Positions 18,866 to 28,581 of a stretch of DNA of 64,000 nucleotides are shown one piece after another. The DNA lies in contig NZ_FNFX01000003.1 in the NCBI RefSeq assembly GCF_900100975.1, forward strand, positions 248,001 to 312,000, in the 5' to 3' direction. The first letter of the stretch is position 1. Each line of letters begins with the position of its first letter. The notes under the pieces were generated by a model. The model saw only the letters and a list, made by a program, of their open reading frames with translations. It was not told where the DNA came from and did no database searches. The stretch is from Methylophilus rhizosphaerae (GTDB lineage Bacteria > Pseudomonadota > Gammaproteobacteria > Burkholderiales > Methylophilaceae). Made by a program: the position numbers and the translations under genes.

Positions 18866-19206
18866 GAAGCCAACCAGACAGTCGCTGCCTGTGCAAACAG
18901 GGAGAGGAAAGTCCGGGCTGCACAGAGCGGGATGACGGCTAACGGCCGTACGCTGAAAGCTGGTAACAGTATAAGGCGAGGAACAGGGCCACAGAGACGA
19001 GTAAACTGTTTTCGGACAGTGGATGTGAAACGCGGTAACCTCCATCTGCAGCAATATCAAATAGGCTGGCATTTTACGCAAGTAATAAGGCGTGGCTCGC
19101 GCTGCCAGCGGGTAGATAGCTTGAGCGTGTGAGTAATTGCACGCCTAGAGGAATGACTGTCAGCTACGCAAGTAGTTACAGAACCCGGCTTACCGGTTGG
19201 CTTTAT
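18866..19206 (+). ncRNA. rnpB: RNase P RNA (bacterial type A)
   Basis: The catalytic RNA that matures tRNA 5' ends. Recognised from the conserved core: GAAGCCAACCAGACAGTC at the 5' end (P1 and P2), GAGGAAAGTCCGGGCT (the universal CR-I/P4 5' segment), AAACGCGGTAACC, GGGTAGATAGCTTGAG, CTAGAGGAATGACTGTC (P4/P2 3' segments) and AGAACCCGGCTTACCGG (CCA-binding region). The 5' GAAGCCAACC pairs with GGTTGGCTT at 19195-19203, closing P1. It is about 340 bases, somewhat shorter than the E. coli RNA. A small AGCTAC-GCAA-GTAGTT hairpin sits between the P2 3' strand and the CCA-binding loop, consistent with helix P19. A possible -10 (TAAAAT, 18854-18859) precedes it. Ends are approximate. Confidence 0.96.
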
Positions 19207-19711
19207 TTTCCTCTTTTTCCGGCTGCCGGACTAATCCTGCACTGCCATTGTCGTCATCCCTTTACTTGCTTCCTGCTGCAGTATCGGCTGCACTGCTTGT
19301 TGTGGCTATCTTCCTTTGGCATTTCGCTAACTGCCTTCTCGAATATATTTTTGCTGCATCGGTGTAGGTAAGCCCGCTGTTGGGGGGGAGCTGATTGATC
19401 GCATTGTGTAAGGTTGTGGCAGGCGAATCCTGGTGGGGAAAGGTCTTGCGGCGAGGTGTTTCAAGATTTCGAACTTCACCATAACTATGCATGAGAAGGG
19501 CTGTGAAAGACGGATGATGTGGTTTCAAAAACCGGTGGGCCAAATAGGAAAAAGTTCAGCAAAAAATGATGTTTTTAAATTGTTCAATATTTTCAATGAG
19601 ATATCTATTTTTATTAAACAATTTTATGTGTTTGTTGCGCCAATATATTGATTTGAATTGCTTTGTTAAAATGCTCTAAGTCTTTGTCTTTAAAAGAGAT
19701 TTTTTCCTCCA
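19207..19711. other. Intergenic stretch without recognisable gene
   Basis: About 500 bases between rnpB and the dcw terminator. The first 350 are of ordinary composition; from about 19550 the sequence becomes strongly AT-rich. Open frames of 72-93 codons exist on both strands (19433-19651 on plus, 19262-19543 on minus), but I recognise no domain, start site or compositional support in them. A T-rich segment at 19201-19220 may end the rnpB transcript. Nothing here resembles tRNA or an insertion sequence. Confidence 0.6.
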
Positions 19712-19737
19712 AAGTGCTTGCCAAGCACTTTTTTTTT
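19712..19737 (+). terminator. Strong rho-independent terminator upstream of mraZ
   Basis: A perfect 8-bp stem, AAGTGCTT/AAGCACTT, with a 3-base loop (GCC), is followed by an uninterrupted T-run. It would stop rightward transcription arriving from the rnpB side, insulating the dcw cluster or ending a short upstream RNA. Confidence 0.85.
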
Positions 19738-19746
19738 ATCTATAGT
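19718..19746 (+). promoter_or_regulatory. Predicted dcw cluster promoter, -35 inside the terminator
   Basis: TTGCCA (19718-19723) and TATAGT (19741-19746), both 5/6 to sigma70 consensus, have the ideal 17-base spacing. Predicted start is near 19753, giving a leader of about 68 bases. The leader contains GGGTGA (19755-19760) and GTGGGA (19775-19780), which loosely resemble the TGGG repeats bound by MraZ, but the regular 10-base spacing is not present. Confidence 0.6.
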
Positions 19747-19820
19747 GTGCAAAAGGGTGATTTTGTGTTGAATTGTGGGAAATTTTCTCATAAACGAACA
19801 AAAAAGGTGATCAGGTAACC

Positions 19821-20267
19821 ATGTTTCGCGGGGCGGTACAGTTAAGTTTGGATGCGAAGGGACGGCTCAGTGTGCCGGCCAAGCACCGTGACGCCCTGAC
19901 TGAAGGCGGCCAGGGTGAAGTGGTGGTCACCGCGCATCCGCACCGTTGCCTGATCCTGTACCCGAAAGCCGCCTGGGAGCCGATCGAAACCAAGCTGACC
20001 AGCCTGTCCAGTTTCAATCCTCAAACCAGTGGTATCCAGCGCATGATCGTGGGTCAGGCGGATGTGATGCATCTGGATTCTGCCGGTCGCCTGTTAGTCA
20101 ATGCCGTGTTGCGCAAGTTTGCCCATCTGGATAAAGAGGTGATGATGGTGGGGCAGGGTAGTCATTTTGAATTATGGGATGTGGCCGCCTGGGATCAGCA
20201 GCTGGAAAAACTGATGGCTGCTGACCAGTTGCAGATCCCGCAAGAGCTAGAGGGATTCTCGCTATGA
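19821..20267 (+). CDS. mraZ: Transcriptional regulator MraZ
   Basis: MraZ is a DNA-binding ring-forming protein that controls the division and cell-wall cluster it heads. The 148-residue protein has two AbrB-like repeats: the first with [26 protein letters not shown], the second with [17 protein letters not shown]. An N-terminal GRL in each copy is typical. It starts the cluster behind a predicted promoter, and its stop overlaps the rsmH start by four bases (ATGA). Confidence 0.97.
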   Translation: MFRGAVQLSLDAKGRLSVPAKHRDALTEGGQGEVVVTAHPHRCLILYPKAAWEPIETKLTSLSSFNPQTSGIQRMIVGQADVMHLDSAGRLLVNAVLRKFAHLDKEVMMVGQGSHFELWDVAAWDQQLEKLMAADQLQIPQELEGFSL

Positions 20268-21250
20268 TACCGGGCGCGAAGTCAGCGCCCGCGTCTTTGA
20301 CGGAAACGTCTGTGCCGCCAGCCGCCAGCCATGTCACGGTGTTGCTGCATGAAGCGGTTGATGCGCTCAATATACGCACGGATGGCGTGTATGTGGATGG
20401 CACATTCGGGCGTGGTGGCCACAGCCGCCTCATACTTTCCAAACTGGGCACTAAGGGTCGCCTGATCGCGCTTGATCGCGATTTGGCGGCCATTACGCAT
20501 GCGCAAACGATTGCGGATGCGCGTTTTTCTATTTCGCATACCCATTTCTCAGGCATGGCAGAGGTGCTGGCCGGGTTGGGTGTGGATGCGGTGGATGGCA
20601 TTTTGCTCGATCTGGGCATTTCGTCACCGCAGATTGATGAAGGTGCGCGCGGCTTCAGCTTCCGCTTTGACGGGCCGCTGGATATGCGTATGGACCAAAG
20701 CCGTGGCAAAACCGCCGCAGAGTGGTTGGCCACAATTTCAGAGAAGCAATTGGGTGAGGTGATAAGGGATTATGGTGAAGAACGGTTTGCTAAGCAGGTT
20801 GCAAGGGCGATTGTTAAGGAGCGCGAAGATGGGCATGCCATCACCACTACGGGACAACTTGCCAAGATCGTGGCAGGCGCCATCCCAAAGGTTGAGCCGG
20901 GCCAGAACCCAGCAACGCGCACATTTCAGGCTCTACGGATTTTCGTCAATCAAGAGCTTGAGGAGCTCTCGCTAGTGTTGCCGGATTGTTTAAAGTTGCT
21001 GCGCCAGAATGGCCGCCTGGCGGTGATCAGCTTTCATTCGCTGGAAGACCGCATTGTGAAGCGCTTTATTCAATCGGAAATGGATCGGGATAACTTGCCG
21101 GCCGGTTTGCCGGTGCGTGCCAGGGATCTGCCGCAGCCGCGGTTGATGGCCATTGGTAAAGCCATCAAGCCAGGTAAGGCCGAAGTGGCAGCCAATGTGC
21201 GTTCACGCAGTGCAGTGTTGCGGGTGGCCGAACGTACCGGTGTGCAGTAA
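20264..21250 (+). CDS. rsmH: 16S rRNA m4C1402 methyltransferase RsmH (MraW)
   Basis: RsmH methylates N4 of C1402 in 16S rRNA, the same base whose ribose is methylated by RsmI, encoded 4 kb upstream. The 328-residue protein has the family motifs [13 protein letters not shown], the SAM site [40 protein letters not shown] and [14 protein letters not shown]. The N-terminus has about 20 extra residues before the conserved part, but the ATG overlapping the mraZ stop is the natural start. Confidence 0.97.
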   Translation: MIPGAKSAPASLTETSVPPAASHVTVLLHEAVDALNIRTDGVYVDGTFGRGGHSRLILSKLGTKGRLIALDRDLAAITHAQTIADARFSISHTHFSGMAEVLAGLGVDAVDGILLDLGISSPQIDEGARGFSFRFDGPLDMRMDQSRGKTAAEWLATISEKQLGEVIRDYGEERFAKQVARAIVKEREDGHAITTTGQLAKIVAGAIPKVEPGQNPATRTFQALRIFVNQELEELSLVLPDCLKLLRQNGRLAVISFHSLEDRIVKRFIQSEMDRDNLPAGLPVRARDLPQPRLMAIGKAIKPGKAEVAANVRSRSAVLRVAERTGVQ

Positions 21251-21258
21251 GGGTGGCA

Positions 21259-21537
21259 ATGATACGGCTGAACCTGATTTTGTTTGCGGTAACGATTGCG
21301 ATGGCACTGGGCGTAGTCACGGCGCAGTACAAGGCGCGCAAGCTGTATTTTGAACTGGATCGGCAGGAGATGCTGACCAAGCAGTATATGACGGAATATG
21401 ACCAGTTGCAGATTGAGCAAAGCACCTGGGCCATGCATTCCCGGCTGGAAGAATTTGCTACCGAGCGCTTGCATATGCGCAGCCCGAGCATGCAGCAGAC
21501 ACAAGTCATCGCAGTGGATATGCCTGCTATCCCTTAA
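21259..21537 (+). CDS. ftsL: Cell division protein FtsL
   Basis: FtsL is a small bitopic division protein that forms the FtsQLB complex and activates FtsWI. The 92-residue product has a short cytoplasmic start, one membrane helix (about residues 3-20, LILFAVTIAMALGVV), then a leucine-zipper-like periplasmic coiled coil (ARKLYFELDRQEML to QLQIEQSTWAMHSRLEEFA) ending with the conserved ERLHM segment. I use the ATG at 21259 with AAGGG upstream; the GTG at 21253 is the alternative. Position between rsmH and ftsI confirms identity. Confidence 0.92.
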   Translation: MIRLNLILFAVTIAMALGVVTAQYKARKLYFELDRQEMLTKQYMTEYDQLQIEQSTWAMHSRLEEFATERLHMRSPSMQQTQVIAVDMPAIP

Positions 21538-21561
21538 GCGGGACAGGGCGAAAGTAGACGT

Positions 21562-23289
21562 ATGTTGTTGAAGGAAAGTCAACATAAGCTGGTGAAACTG
21601 CCGGCCTGGCGCAGAAGGGCGCTGCTGGTGTTGCTGTTGCTGAGTTTTGCCCTGTTGCTGGGGCGCGGGCTTTACCTGCAAACCCTGCACAAGGATTACC
21701 TGATTAAAAAAGGTGAGGCGTTCTCGCGACGCAAAGTGGTGTTGATGCCGCATCGCGGCAAGATTTACGACCGTAACTTCAAGCCATTGGCCATCAGCCT
21801 GCCGGTGGAGTCGTTGTGGGTCAACCCGACCGATGTGCAGGTATCGGCGGCGCAATTAAAGCAAATGGCCAAATTGCTGGATATGGCGCCGAAAGACTTG
21901 CAGCAGAAAGTGCAGCAAAAGAAAAAAGAATTTGTGTATATCAAACGGAGAGTGGCGCCCGATGTGGCAAAACAGGTGATGGCGATGAAAGTGCCCGGCG
22001 TATTCAGTCAGAAAGAATACAAACGCTTCTACCCGGCGGCAGAAGTGGCGGCCCATATCGTCGGTTTCACTGGCGTGGATGATACCGGCGTGGAAGGCAT
22101 GGAGCTGTACCGTAACAGCGTATTGTCGGGCACGGCAGGCAAGCGCGACTTTGTACAGGACCGTAAAGGGCATGTGATCGAAGACCTGGTGGCGGTTAAG
22201 CTGCCACATGATGGCCAGGACCTGGTGTTAAGCATAGACCGTACCGTGCAATATGTGGTGCATCGCGAGTTATCCCGCGCCGTAGAAAAACATAAAGCCA
22301 AGGCTGCTGCTGCGGTGGTGCTGGATGCCAAGACAGGTGAAGTGCTGGCGCTGGTGAATATTCCTACTTATAACCCGAATAGCCCGGTCAATGTCGCCAG
22401 CAAGTTGCGCAATTCGGCCATTGTGAACATTTTTGAGCCAGGCTCCACCATGAAACCGGTGACCGCAGCGGCTGCGATGGAATTCGGCCCTTTCCAGCCG
22501 GACACCAAAATCCAGACGGCACCGGGATATTTGCGTATAGGCACTGCCACTATCCACGATTCACATCCTAACCAGATATTGAGCGTCTCGCAGGTGATCC
22601 AGAAATCCTCCAATGTGGGTTCGGCCAAAATGGCGCTGGAACTTAACCGCGAGCAATTATGGAACACCTACATACAGCTCGGGTTCGGCTCGCCGACTAA
22701 AATCGGTTTCCCCGGCGAGGCTTCCGGCAAGGTGCGCGATTACAAAACCTGGCGCCCGATTGAGCAGGCGACCATGTCGTATGGGCATGGGATCAGTGTC
22801 ACTTTGCTGCAACTGGCGCGTGCCTATACTGTTTTTGCCAATGAAGGTGAGCTGTTGCCGGTTACGCTGACCAAACTGTCTGAGCCGCCGGTGGGGCGCC
22901 AGGTGTTTTCTGCCAAGGTAGCGAATGCCGTCAAGGATATGCTGGAACTGGTGGTGCAGCCAGGCGGTACCGCCCTGAAAGCACAAGTGACCGGCTACCG
23001 TGTGGCAGGCAAGACCGGCACGGCGCACAAACTGGGCCCCGGTGGTTATGAACACGACAAATATGTTGGCTCTTTTGTCGGTATGGTGCCCGCGTCTAAT
23101 CCACGCCTGATCATGGCCGTGATGATAGATGAGCCAAGTAATGGTGAATATTACGGCGGTAGCGTGGCAGCGCCGGTGTTCAGCGCCGTGATGAACGATG
23201 TACTGCGTATGCTGGTGATTCCGCAGGATGGCGCTGCCATTCCTGCCACCACGCCAGCAGAGATGGATGCAGCTCCGGAGGCAATGTGA
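21562..23289 (+). CDS. ftsI: Septal peptidoglycan transpeptidase FtsI (PBP3)
   Basis: FtsI crosslinks septal peptidoglycan with the glycosyltransferase FtsW. The 575-residue class B penicillin-binding protein has one N-terminal membrane anchor (about residues 17-36, LLVLLLLSFALLLGRGLYL), a dimerisation/pedestal domain, and the transpeptidase domain with STMK (active Ser295), SSN (349-351) and KTGT (Lys484). The C-terminal tail is Pro/Ala/Met-rich and may be processed. Its last codons overlap murE by four bases. Confidence 0.97.
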   Translation: MLLKESQHKLVKLPAWRRRALLVLLLLSFALLLGRGLYLQTLHKDYLIKKGEAFSRRKVVLMPHRGKIYDRNFKPLAISLPVESLWVNPTDVQVSAAQLKQMAKLLDMAPKDLQQKVQQKKKEFVYIKRRVAPDVAKQVMAMKVPGVFSQKEYKRFYPAAEVAAHIVGFTGVDDTGVEGMELYRNSVLSGTAGKRDFVQDRKGHVIEDLVAVKLPHDGQDLVLSIDRTVQYVVHRELSRAVEKHKAKAAAAVVLDAKTGEVLALVNIPTYNPNSPVNVASKLRNSAIVNIFEPGSTMKPVTAAAAMEFGPFQPDTKIQTAPGYLRIGTATIHDSHPNQILSVSQVIQKSSNVGSAKMALELNREQLWNTYIQLGFGSPTKIGFPGEASGKVRDYKTWRPIEQATMSYGHGISVTLLQLARAYTVFANEGELLPVTLTKLSEPPVGRQVFSAKVANAVKDMLELVVQPGGTALKAQVTGYRVAGKTGTAHKLGPGGYEHDKYVGSFVGMVPASNPRLIMAVMIDEPSNGEYYGGSVAAPVFSAVMNDVLRMLVIPQDGAAIPATTPAEMDAAPEAM

Positions 23290-24713
23290 GTAAATACATC
23301 ATCCCAGCGCCCGTCCATGGCATCACTGCGGATAGCCGCCAGGTGGAAAAACATGACCTGTTCCTGGCCTATCCGGGCCAGCATGGCGATGGCCGGGACT
23401 ACATTGCGGATGCGATTGCCAAAGGTGCCAACACGGTGATCTGGGACAGCCTGGGCTTTGACTGGAATCCGCAATGGACGGTGCACAATATTGCCATTCC
23501 TGACCTGAAATTCCAGGTCGGCCATATTGCCAGCCAGTTCTATAAGAACCCTACCGAGCAGTTGTGGTGCATAGGCGTGACCGGTACCAACGGCAAGACC
23601 ACGGTGACGCATTGGCTGGCGCAGGCATACCGTTTCCTGCAGCGTAAAGCTGCCGTGATCGGCACGCTGGGCAATGGCACGCTGGATGACCTGCAGGCGA
23701 CACAGAATACGACACCAGGGCCGGTGGCGTTGCAAAAGCTGCTTGCCAATTTCGTCCTGGAGGATGTGCAAACGGTGGCCATGGAAGTGTCTTCACACGG
23801 GCTGGACCAGGGGCGGGTCAACGGGGTGGCTTTTGATGTGGCGGTGTTTACCAACGTCACCCGCGACCACCTGGATTACCACCTGACCATGGGAGCATAC
23901 CAGCAAGCCAAGGAAAAACTGTTCAATTGGCAGACCTTGTCTGCTGCTGTGATTAATGCGGATGACGCGTTCGGTGCCGCCATGATTAGACGCTTGCGCG
24001 AGCAAGGCAAACGGGTCATGAGTTATGGCATGCAGGATGCGGACGTATGTGCGACAGCCGTGACCATGCATGCCACCGGTTTCGAAGTGCAGGTGCGTAC
24101 GCCACAAGGGAATGGCATTGTGCAACTGCATGCACTGGGTCAGTTCAATGTGCATAACATGCTGGCCGTGCTGGGCTGCCTGCTGGTACACGACATCGCG
24201 TTACCGGCGGCGTTGCAGGCTGTTTCTGGTTTGATGCCTGTGACCGGTCGCATGCAAATGCTGGGTGGTGGCGATTTGCCGCTGGTGGTAGTCGATTATG
24301 CCCATACGCCGGACGCGCTGGAGAAAACCTTGCATACCCTGCGGGTACAGGTGCGTGGCAAATTGAGTTGCGTATTCGGGTGCGGCGGCGACCGGGATCC
24401 AGGCAAACGTAGTGAAATGGGACGGATTGCCGGTGAACTGGCAGACAGTGTCATCGTCACCAATGACAATCCGCGCAGTGAAAACCCTTATGCCATTATC
24501 GCCACCATTGCGGAAGGCCTGACCCGTGAATTCACGATGGAAACCGACCGTGCCAAAGCCATCACGCAGGCTGTGTCGCTGGCAGGCAAAGGAGATGTGG
24601 TATTGGTCGCAGGCAAAGGCCATGAAGATTACCAGGAAATCCAGGGCATCCGTTATCCCTTCAGCGATGCCGAATGGGCGCTGAATGCATTGAAAAAAAG
24701 GGTGCCGGCATGA
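23286..24713 (+). CDS. murE: UDP-MurNAc-tripeptide synthetase MurE (diaminopimelate-adding)
   Basis: MurE adds the third amino acid to UDP-MurNAc-L-Ala-D-Glu in the cytoplasm. The 475-residue Mur ligase has the ATP loop GVTGTNGKTTVTH, the VAMEVSSHGL region, and the DNPR signature (TNDNPRSENP) that marks enzymes adding meso-diaminopimelate. The N-terminal substrate domain begins GITADSRQVEKHDLF. It overlaps ftsI upstream and murF downstream by four bases each. Confidence 0.97.
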   Translation: MSKYIIPAPVHGITADSRQVEKHDLFLAYPGQHGDGRDYIADAIAKGANTVIWDSLGFDWNPQWTVHNIAIPDLKFQVGHIASQFYKNPTEQLWCIGVTGTNGKTTVTHWLAQAYRFLQRKAAVIGTLGNGTLDDLQATQNTTPGPVALQKLLANFVLEDVQTVAMEVSSHGLDQGRVNGVAFDVAVFTNVTRDHLDYHLTMGAYQQAKEKLFNWQTLSAAVINADDAFGAAMIRRLREQGKRVMSYGMQDADVCATAVTMHATGFEVQVRTPQGNGIVQLHALGQFNVHNMLAVLGCLLVHDIALPAALQAVSGLMPVTGRMQMLGGGDLPLVVVDYAHTPDALEKTLHTLRVQVRGKLSCVFGCGGDRDPGKRSEMGRIAGELADSVIVTNDNPRSENPYAIIATIAEGLTREFTMETDRAKAITQAVSLAGKGDVVLVAGKGHEDYQEIQGIRYPFSDAEWALNALKKRVPA

Positions 24714-26080
24714 TGACCTTGCAGAATATTGCAGATGTCCTGCACGGTACATTGCATGGCACGGATGTGCTGGTGACCTCCGTCGATACCGATAGCCGTC
24801 GCGTGCAGCCAAGCCAGCTATTTGTGGCATTGCCGGGCGAGAAATTTGACGGCCATGACTTTTTGCCACAAGTGGTCGCACAAGGCGCTGCGGCGGCACT
24901 GGTGTCGCGTCCGGTTGACACCGCCTTGCCCGTGGTTCAGGTCAGCGATACGCGCCTGGCCATGGGGCAACTGGCTGCTTACTGGCGCCAGCATCTCGGT
25001 TTGCCTGTGATTGCCGTCACCGGCAGCAATGGCAAAACCACGACCAAGGAAATGATTGCCGCCATCATGCAGGTGCATGTTGGCGGTGCCGGCCAGGTAT
25101 TGGCAACGGCGGGTAACTTTAACAACGATATCGGCATGCCATTGACCTTGCTGCGCCTGCGCGACACGCATCGCTGTGCCGTGATCGAAATGGGCATGAA
25201 TCACCTGGGTGAAATCGATTACCTGACACGCCTGGCCCGTCCCAATGTGGCGGTGATTAACAATGCCGGCACAGCGCATATTGGCGAACTGGGCTCACGT
25301 GAAAACATCGCCAAAGCCAAAGGCGAAATTTTTGCCGGGTTGGCGGATGACGGGGTTGCCGTCATTAACGCGGACAGCGAGTTCGCTGGCTATTGGCGCA
25401 GCCTGAATGCCCATCGCCGTGTACTGACTTTTGGATTAAGTGTCGATGCCGAGGTGCGCGCCAGCATCGTTGCCTGCGAACCGGTGTCATCGTTCACGCT
25501 GCATTACCAGGGCGCTTCAGTGGCGCTCACACTGGCTGTCCCAGGTGCGCACAATGTCATGAATGCATTGGCAGCGGCGGCGGCCAGCCTGGCGGCAGGC
25601 GCAAGCTTGCCAGAGGTGGCACAGGGCCTGCAAAGCTTCGGCGGTGTCAAAGGCCGCCTGCAACTGAAAACGGCGGCCAATGGCGCGACCGTGATTGATG
25701 ACACCTATAACGCAAACCCTGATTCGATGAAAGCCGCGCTGGATGTGTTACAGCATTATCGCCAGCGTACCTGGTTCGTGATGGGCGATATGGGTGAACT
25801 GGGCGCTGACGCAGCGGCCATGCACGCCATGGTGGGTCACTACGCCAAAGAGAGCGGTGTCGACAATCTGTATGCATTGGGCACACAGTCACAGTTCGCC
25901 GTGCAGGCATTTGGCAGCCAGGGGCAGTATTTTGATTCTGTGGAAACCCTGGCTTCTGCCTTGAAGAAAAATCTCGCTGCGGATGATGTGGTGCTGGTGA
26001 AGGGGTCGCGTTTTATGCAGATGGAACGTGTCGTGAGTGCTTTGGTGGAAACACAAGCCGCCGGACCGGTGGGGAAATAG
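24710..26080 (+). CDS. murF: UDP-MurNAc-pentapeptide synthetase MurF
   Basis: MurF attaches D-Ala-D-Ala to the UDP-MurNAc-tripeptide. The 456-residue protein has the N-terminal SVDTDSRRV substrate motif, ATP loop [26 protein letters not shown] and the late [17 protein letters not shown] block that distinguishes MurF from other Mur ligases. Two Met codons in tandem occur at 24710 and 24713; the first overlaps the murE stop as ATGA. The frame is also open from an ATG at 24674 within murE, which I reject because it precedes the conserved start. Confidence 0.97.
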   Translation: MMTLQNIADVLHGTLHGTDVLVTSVDTDSRRVQPSQLFVALPGEKFDGHDFLPQVVAQGAAAALVSRPVDTALPVVQVSDTRLAMGQLAAYWRQHLGLPVIAVTGSNGKTTTKEMIAAIMQVHVGGAGQVLATAGNFNNDIGMPLTLLRLRDTHRCAVIEMGMNHLGEIDYLTRLARPNVAVINNAGTAHIGELGSRENIAKAKGEIFAGLADDGVAVINADSEFAGYWRSLNAHRRVLTFGLSVDAEVRASIVACEPVSSFTLHYQGASVALTLAVPGAHNVMNALAAAAASLAAGASLPEVAQGLQSFGGVKGRLQLKTAANGATVIDDTYNANPDSMKAALDVLQHYRQRTWFVMGDMGELGADAAAMHAMVGHYAKESGVDNLYALGTQSQFAVQAFGSQGQYFDSVETLASALKKNLAADDVVLVKGSRFMQMERVVSALVETQAAGPVGK

Positions 26081-26087
26081 GAAGCTT

Positions 26088-27191
26088 ATGTTATTGGAAC
26101 TGGCAAAGTGGTTATCGACAGATGTGCGTGGATTCCATGTATTTGATTACATCACATTACGTGCCGTGTTGGCGACGCTCACTGCGCTGGCCATTTCATT
26201 TATGGTCGGGCCAGCCATGATACGCAAGCTGACCGAATACAAGGTAGGCCAGGCGGTGCGTGACGATGGTCCGCAAACACATCTGGTGAAAGCCGGCACG
26301 CCAACCATGGGAGGGGCGCTGATCCTGGTGGCAATTGCGGTTTCTACCCTGTTATGGGGCAATCTGCATAACCGGTTTATCTGGGTGGTGTTGATCACGA
26401 CCCTGGGGTTTGGTGCCGTGGGTTGGGTCGATGATTACCGCAAAGTCGTGTACAAAAATCCCAAAGGCTTGTCCGCCAGGGAAAAGTATTTCTGGCAAAG
26501 CCTGATTGGTTTTGGGGTGGCTGGTTTCCTGTACGCGACCTCGACCACTGCGGTCGAAACCACGCTGATCGTGCCGTTTTTCAAGCACCTGGTACTGCCG
26601 CTGGGTGCGGTGGGTTTTATTGTGCTGACCTACCTGGTGATTGTCGGCAGCAGCAATGCGGTCAACCTGACGGATGGCCTGGATGGGCTGGCAACTTTGC
26701 CTACCGTGATGGTGGGAGCGGCACTGGCTATATTTTCCTATGTGGCTGGGCACGTGGTGTTTTCCAAGTATTTGGGTATTCCCTATGTTGCGGGTGCCAG
26801 TGAGCTGATGGTGTTCTGTGCGGCGATGGTCGGTGCCGGGTTGGGTTTTCTGTGGTTTAACGCTTATCCGGCAGAAGTCTTTATGGGCGATGTCGGTGCG
26901 CTGGCACTCGGTGCAGCGCTGGGGGTGGTGGCCGTGATTGTGCGCCAGGAGATCGTACTCTTCATCATGGGGGGCGTGTTTGTGGTTGAAACTTTCTCGG
27001 TGGCCGCGCAGGTGCTGTATTTCAAATACACCAAAAAAATGACCGGCACCGGCAAGCGTATTTTCCTGATGGCGCCATTGCACCATCACTACGAACAAAA
27101 AGGCTGGAAAGAAACCCAGGTGGTGGTGCGATTCTGGATCATCACCATGATGCTGGTACTGGTGGGACTTTCAACGCTGAAGTTGAGATAA
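26088..27191 (+). CDS. mraY: Phospho-MurNAc-pentapeptide translocase MraY
   Basis: MraY makes lipid I by moving phospho-MurNAc-pentapeptide onto undecaprenyl phosphate at the inner membrane. The 367-residue protein has about ten membrane helices and the family motifs [20 protein letters not shown], the Mg-binding [17 protein letters not shown] and the histidine loop [13 protein letters not shown]. The ATG at 26088, seven bases after the murF stop, gives the expected N-terminus MLLELAKWL; an earlier in-frame start lies inside murF. Confidence 0.97.
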   Translation: MLLELAKWLSTDVRGFHVFDYITLRAVLATLTALAISFMVGPAMIRKLTEYKVGQAVRDDGPQTHLVKAGTPTMGGALILVAIAVSTLLWGNLHNRFIWVVLITTLGFGAVGWVDDYRKVVYKNPKGLSAREKYFWQSLIGFGVAGFLYATSTTAVETTLIVPFFKHLVLPLGAVGFIVLTYLVIVGSSNAVNLTDGLDGLATLPTVMVGAALAIFSYVAGHVVFSKYLGIPYVAGASELMVFCAAMVGAGLGFLWFNAYPAEVFMGDVGALALGAALGVVAVIVRQEIVLFIMGGVFVVETFSVAAQVLYFKYTKKMTGTGKRIFLMAPLHHHYEQKGWKETQVVVRFWIITMMLVLVGLSTLKLR

Positions 27192-27219
27192 CACACGAAA
27201 TGACGAGTTGAATGCGAAC

Positions 27220-28581
27220 ATGAAAAAACACTTCGAACAACAACGCATAGCAGTGCTGGGGCTGGGTGACACCGGCTTCTCTGCCTTGCGCTGGCTGCGC
27301 CAGATGGGCGCGGAAGTGGTGATGTTCGACTCGCGCTTACATCCCTCCGGCCAGGATAGGCTGCATGAAGAGTTTCCGGAAGTGGAATACCATCTGGGGC
27401 CATTCAACGCAGCGTTACTGGCAGAGATGGACATGATAGTCGCCAGTCCTGGTGTCTCACTCAAGGAGCCGGTGATTGCGCAATTGATGGCGCAGGGCAA
27501 ACCCGTGGTGGGCGATGTCGAGCTGTTTGCACGTTTCCGTGCGCCGTATGCCAAGGTGATTGCGATTACCGGCTCTAACGGTAAAACCACCGTGACAACG
27601 CTGGTCGGGGAGATCTGCAAGCAGGCTGGATTGAACACCATTGTGGCTGGCAATATCGGGGTGCCGGTGCTGGATACCTTGCAGATGACAGCACCGGATG
27701 TATATGTGCTGGAACTTTCCAGTTTCCAGCTGGAAGCGACGCATCATTTGCAAGTGGATGCGGCGACGGTGCTGAACCTGTCTGAAGATCATATGGACAG
27801 GTACGACGATATGGAGGAGTACGCACAGTCCAAAGCGCGCATTTACCAGCATGCGCGCATTGCTGTCGTTAATCGTGATGATCCGCGCAGTGCGGCATTG
27901 GCCGGTCAGTTGCCACAGGTATCGTTCGGTGTGAATCCGGCGCCTGGCATCAATGATTACGGCCTGAATGAAATGGGCTGGTTATGTGCCGGTCACCGGC
28001 ACTATATCGAATCCGATAGCCTGCATATCCGCGGCAAGCACAATATTGCCAATGCACTGGCCGCGATTGCGCTCACACAGGCCATAGGTATAGACAAAGT
28101 CTCTATCCTGCATACGGTGCAATCTTTTACCGGTTTGCCACATCGCGTGGAATGGGTGGCAACGATTGATGAAATCGATTTTTACGATGACTCCAAAGGT
28201 ACCAATGTTGGTGCTACCTGCGCAGCAATCAGCGGCATGCTCAAACATGGCCAGCCACAGAAGGTGGTACTGATTGCTGGTGGCGATGGTAAGGGGCAGG
28301 ATTTCACTCCCCTGCGCGCAGCCATTGAGCAGCATGCGAGGGCGGTGGTGCTGATTGGACGTGATGGGCCAAAAATCCAGCAGGTATTGCAGAACATCCA
28401 GATGCCCGTGGTGGATGCCGTGGATTTAACCGCTGCCGTACATATTGCAAAAACACTGGCGGAAGCAGGGGATGCCGTGCTGCTATCTCCGGCCTGTGCC
28501 AGCTTCGATATGTTCAGGAACTACGAGCACAGGGCGCAAGTGTTTGTTGAGGCAATCAGGGCGATGGAGGCAGCATGCTAG
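27220..28581 (+). CDS. murD: UDP-MurNAc-L-alanine:D-glutamate ligase MurD
   Basis: MurD adds D-glutamate to UDP-MurNAc-L-Ala. The protein of 453 residues has an N-terminal Rossmann-like substrate domain ([15 protein letters not shown]), the ATP loop [14 protein letters not shown], the middle motif [12 protein letters not shown] and [11 protein letters not shown] near the end, all MurD features. An ATG at 27220 and a TTG at 27208 are both possible; neither has a clear ribosome-binding site. It overlaps ftsW by 7 bases. Confidence 0.97.
   Translation: MKKHFEQQRIAVLGLGDTGFSALRWLRQMGAEVVMFDSRLHPSGQDRLHEEFPEVEYHLGPFNAALLAEMDMIVASPGVSLKEPVIAQLMAQGKPVVGDVELFARFRAPYAKVIAITGSNGKTTVTTLVGEICKQAGLNTIVAGNIGVPVLDTLQMTAPDVYVLELSSFQLEATHHLQVDAATVLNLSEDHMDRYDDMEEYAQSKARIYQHARIAVVNRDDPRSAALAGQLPQVSFGVNPAPGINDYGLNEMGWLCAGHRHYIESDSLHIRGKHNIANALAAIALTQAIGIDKVSILHTVQSFTGLPHRVEWVATIDEIDFYDDSKGTNVGATCAAISGMLKHGQPQKVVLIAGGDGKGQDFTPLRAAIEQHARAVVLIGRDGPKIQQVLQNIQMPVVDAVDLTAAVHIAKTLAEAGDAVLLSPACASFDMFRNYEHRAQVFVEAIRAMEAAC

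Noticed and set aside
19129-19371. 80-codon plus-strand ORF starting inside rnpB
   Set aside because: Starts within the RNase P RNA core, which explains the sequence; Cys/His/Leu-rich without domain.
19262-19543. 93-codon minus-strand ORF between rnpB and mraZ
   Set aside because: No ribosome-binding site, no domain recognised and low-complexity tail; could not be supported as a gene.
21070-21855. 261-codon minus-strand ORF across rsmH, ftsL and ftsI
   Set aside because: Shadow of three real overlapping genes; Gln/His/Arg-rich composition typical of antisense translation.
24201-24899. 232-codon minus-strand ORF across murE and murF
   Set aside because: Antisense to conserved Mur ligase domains, no motif.
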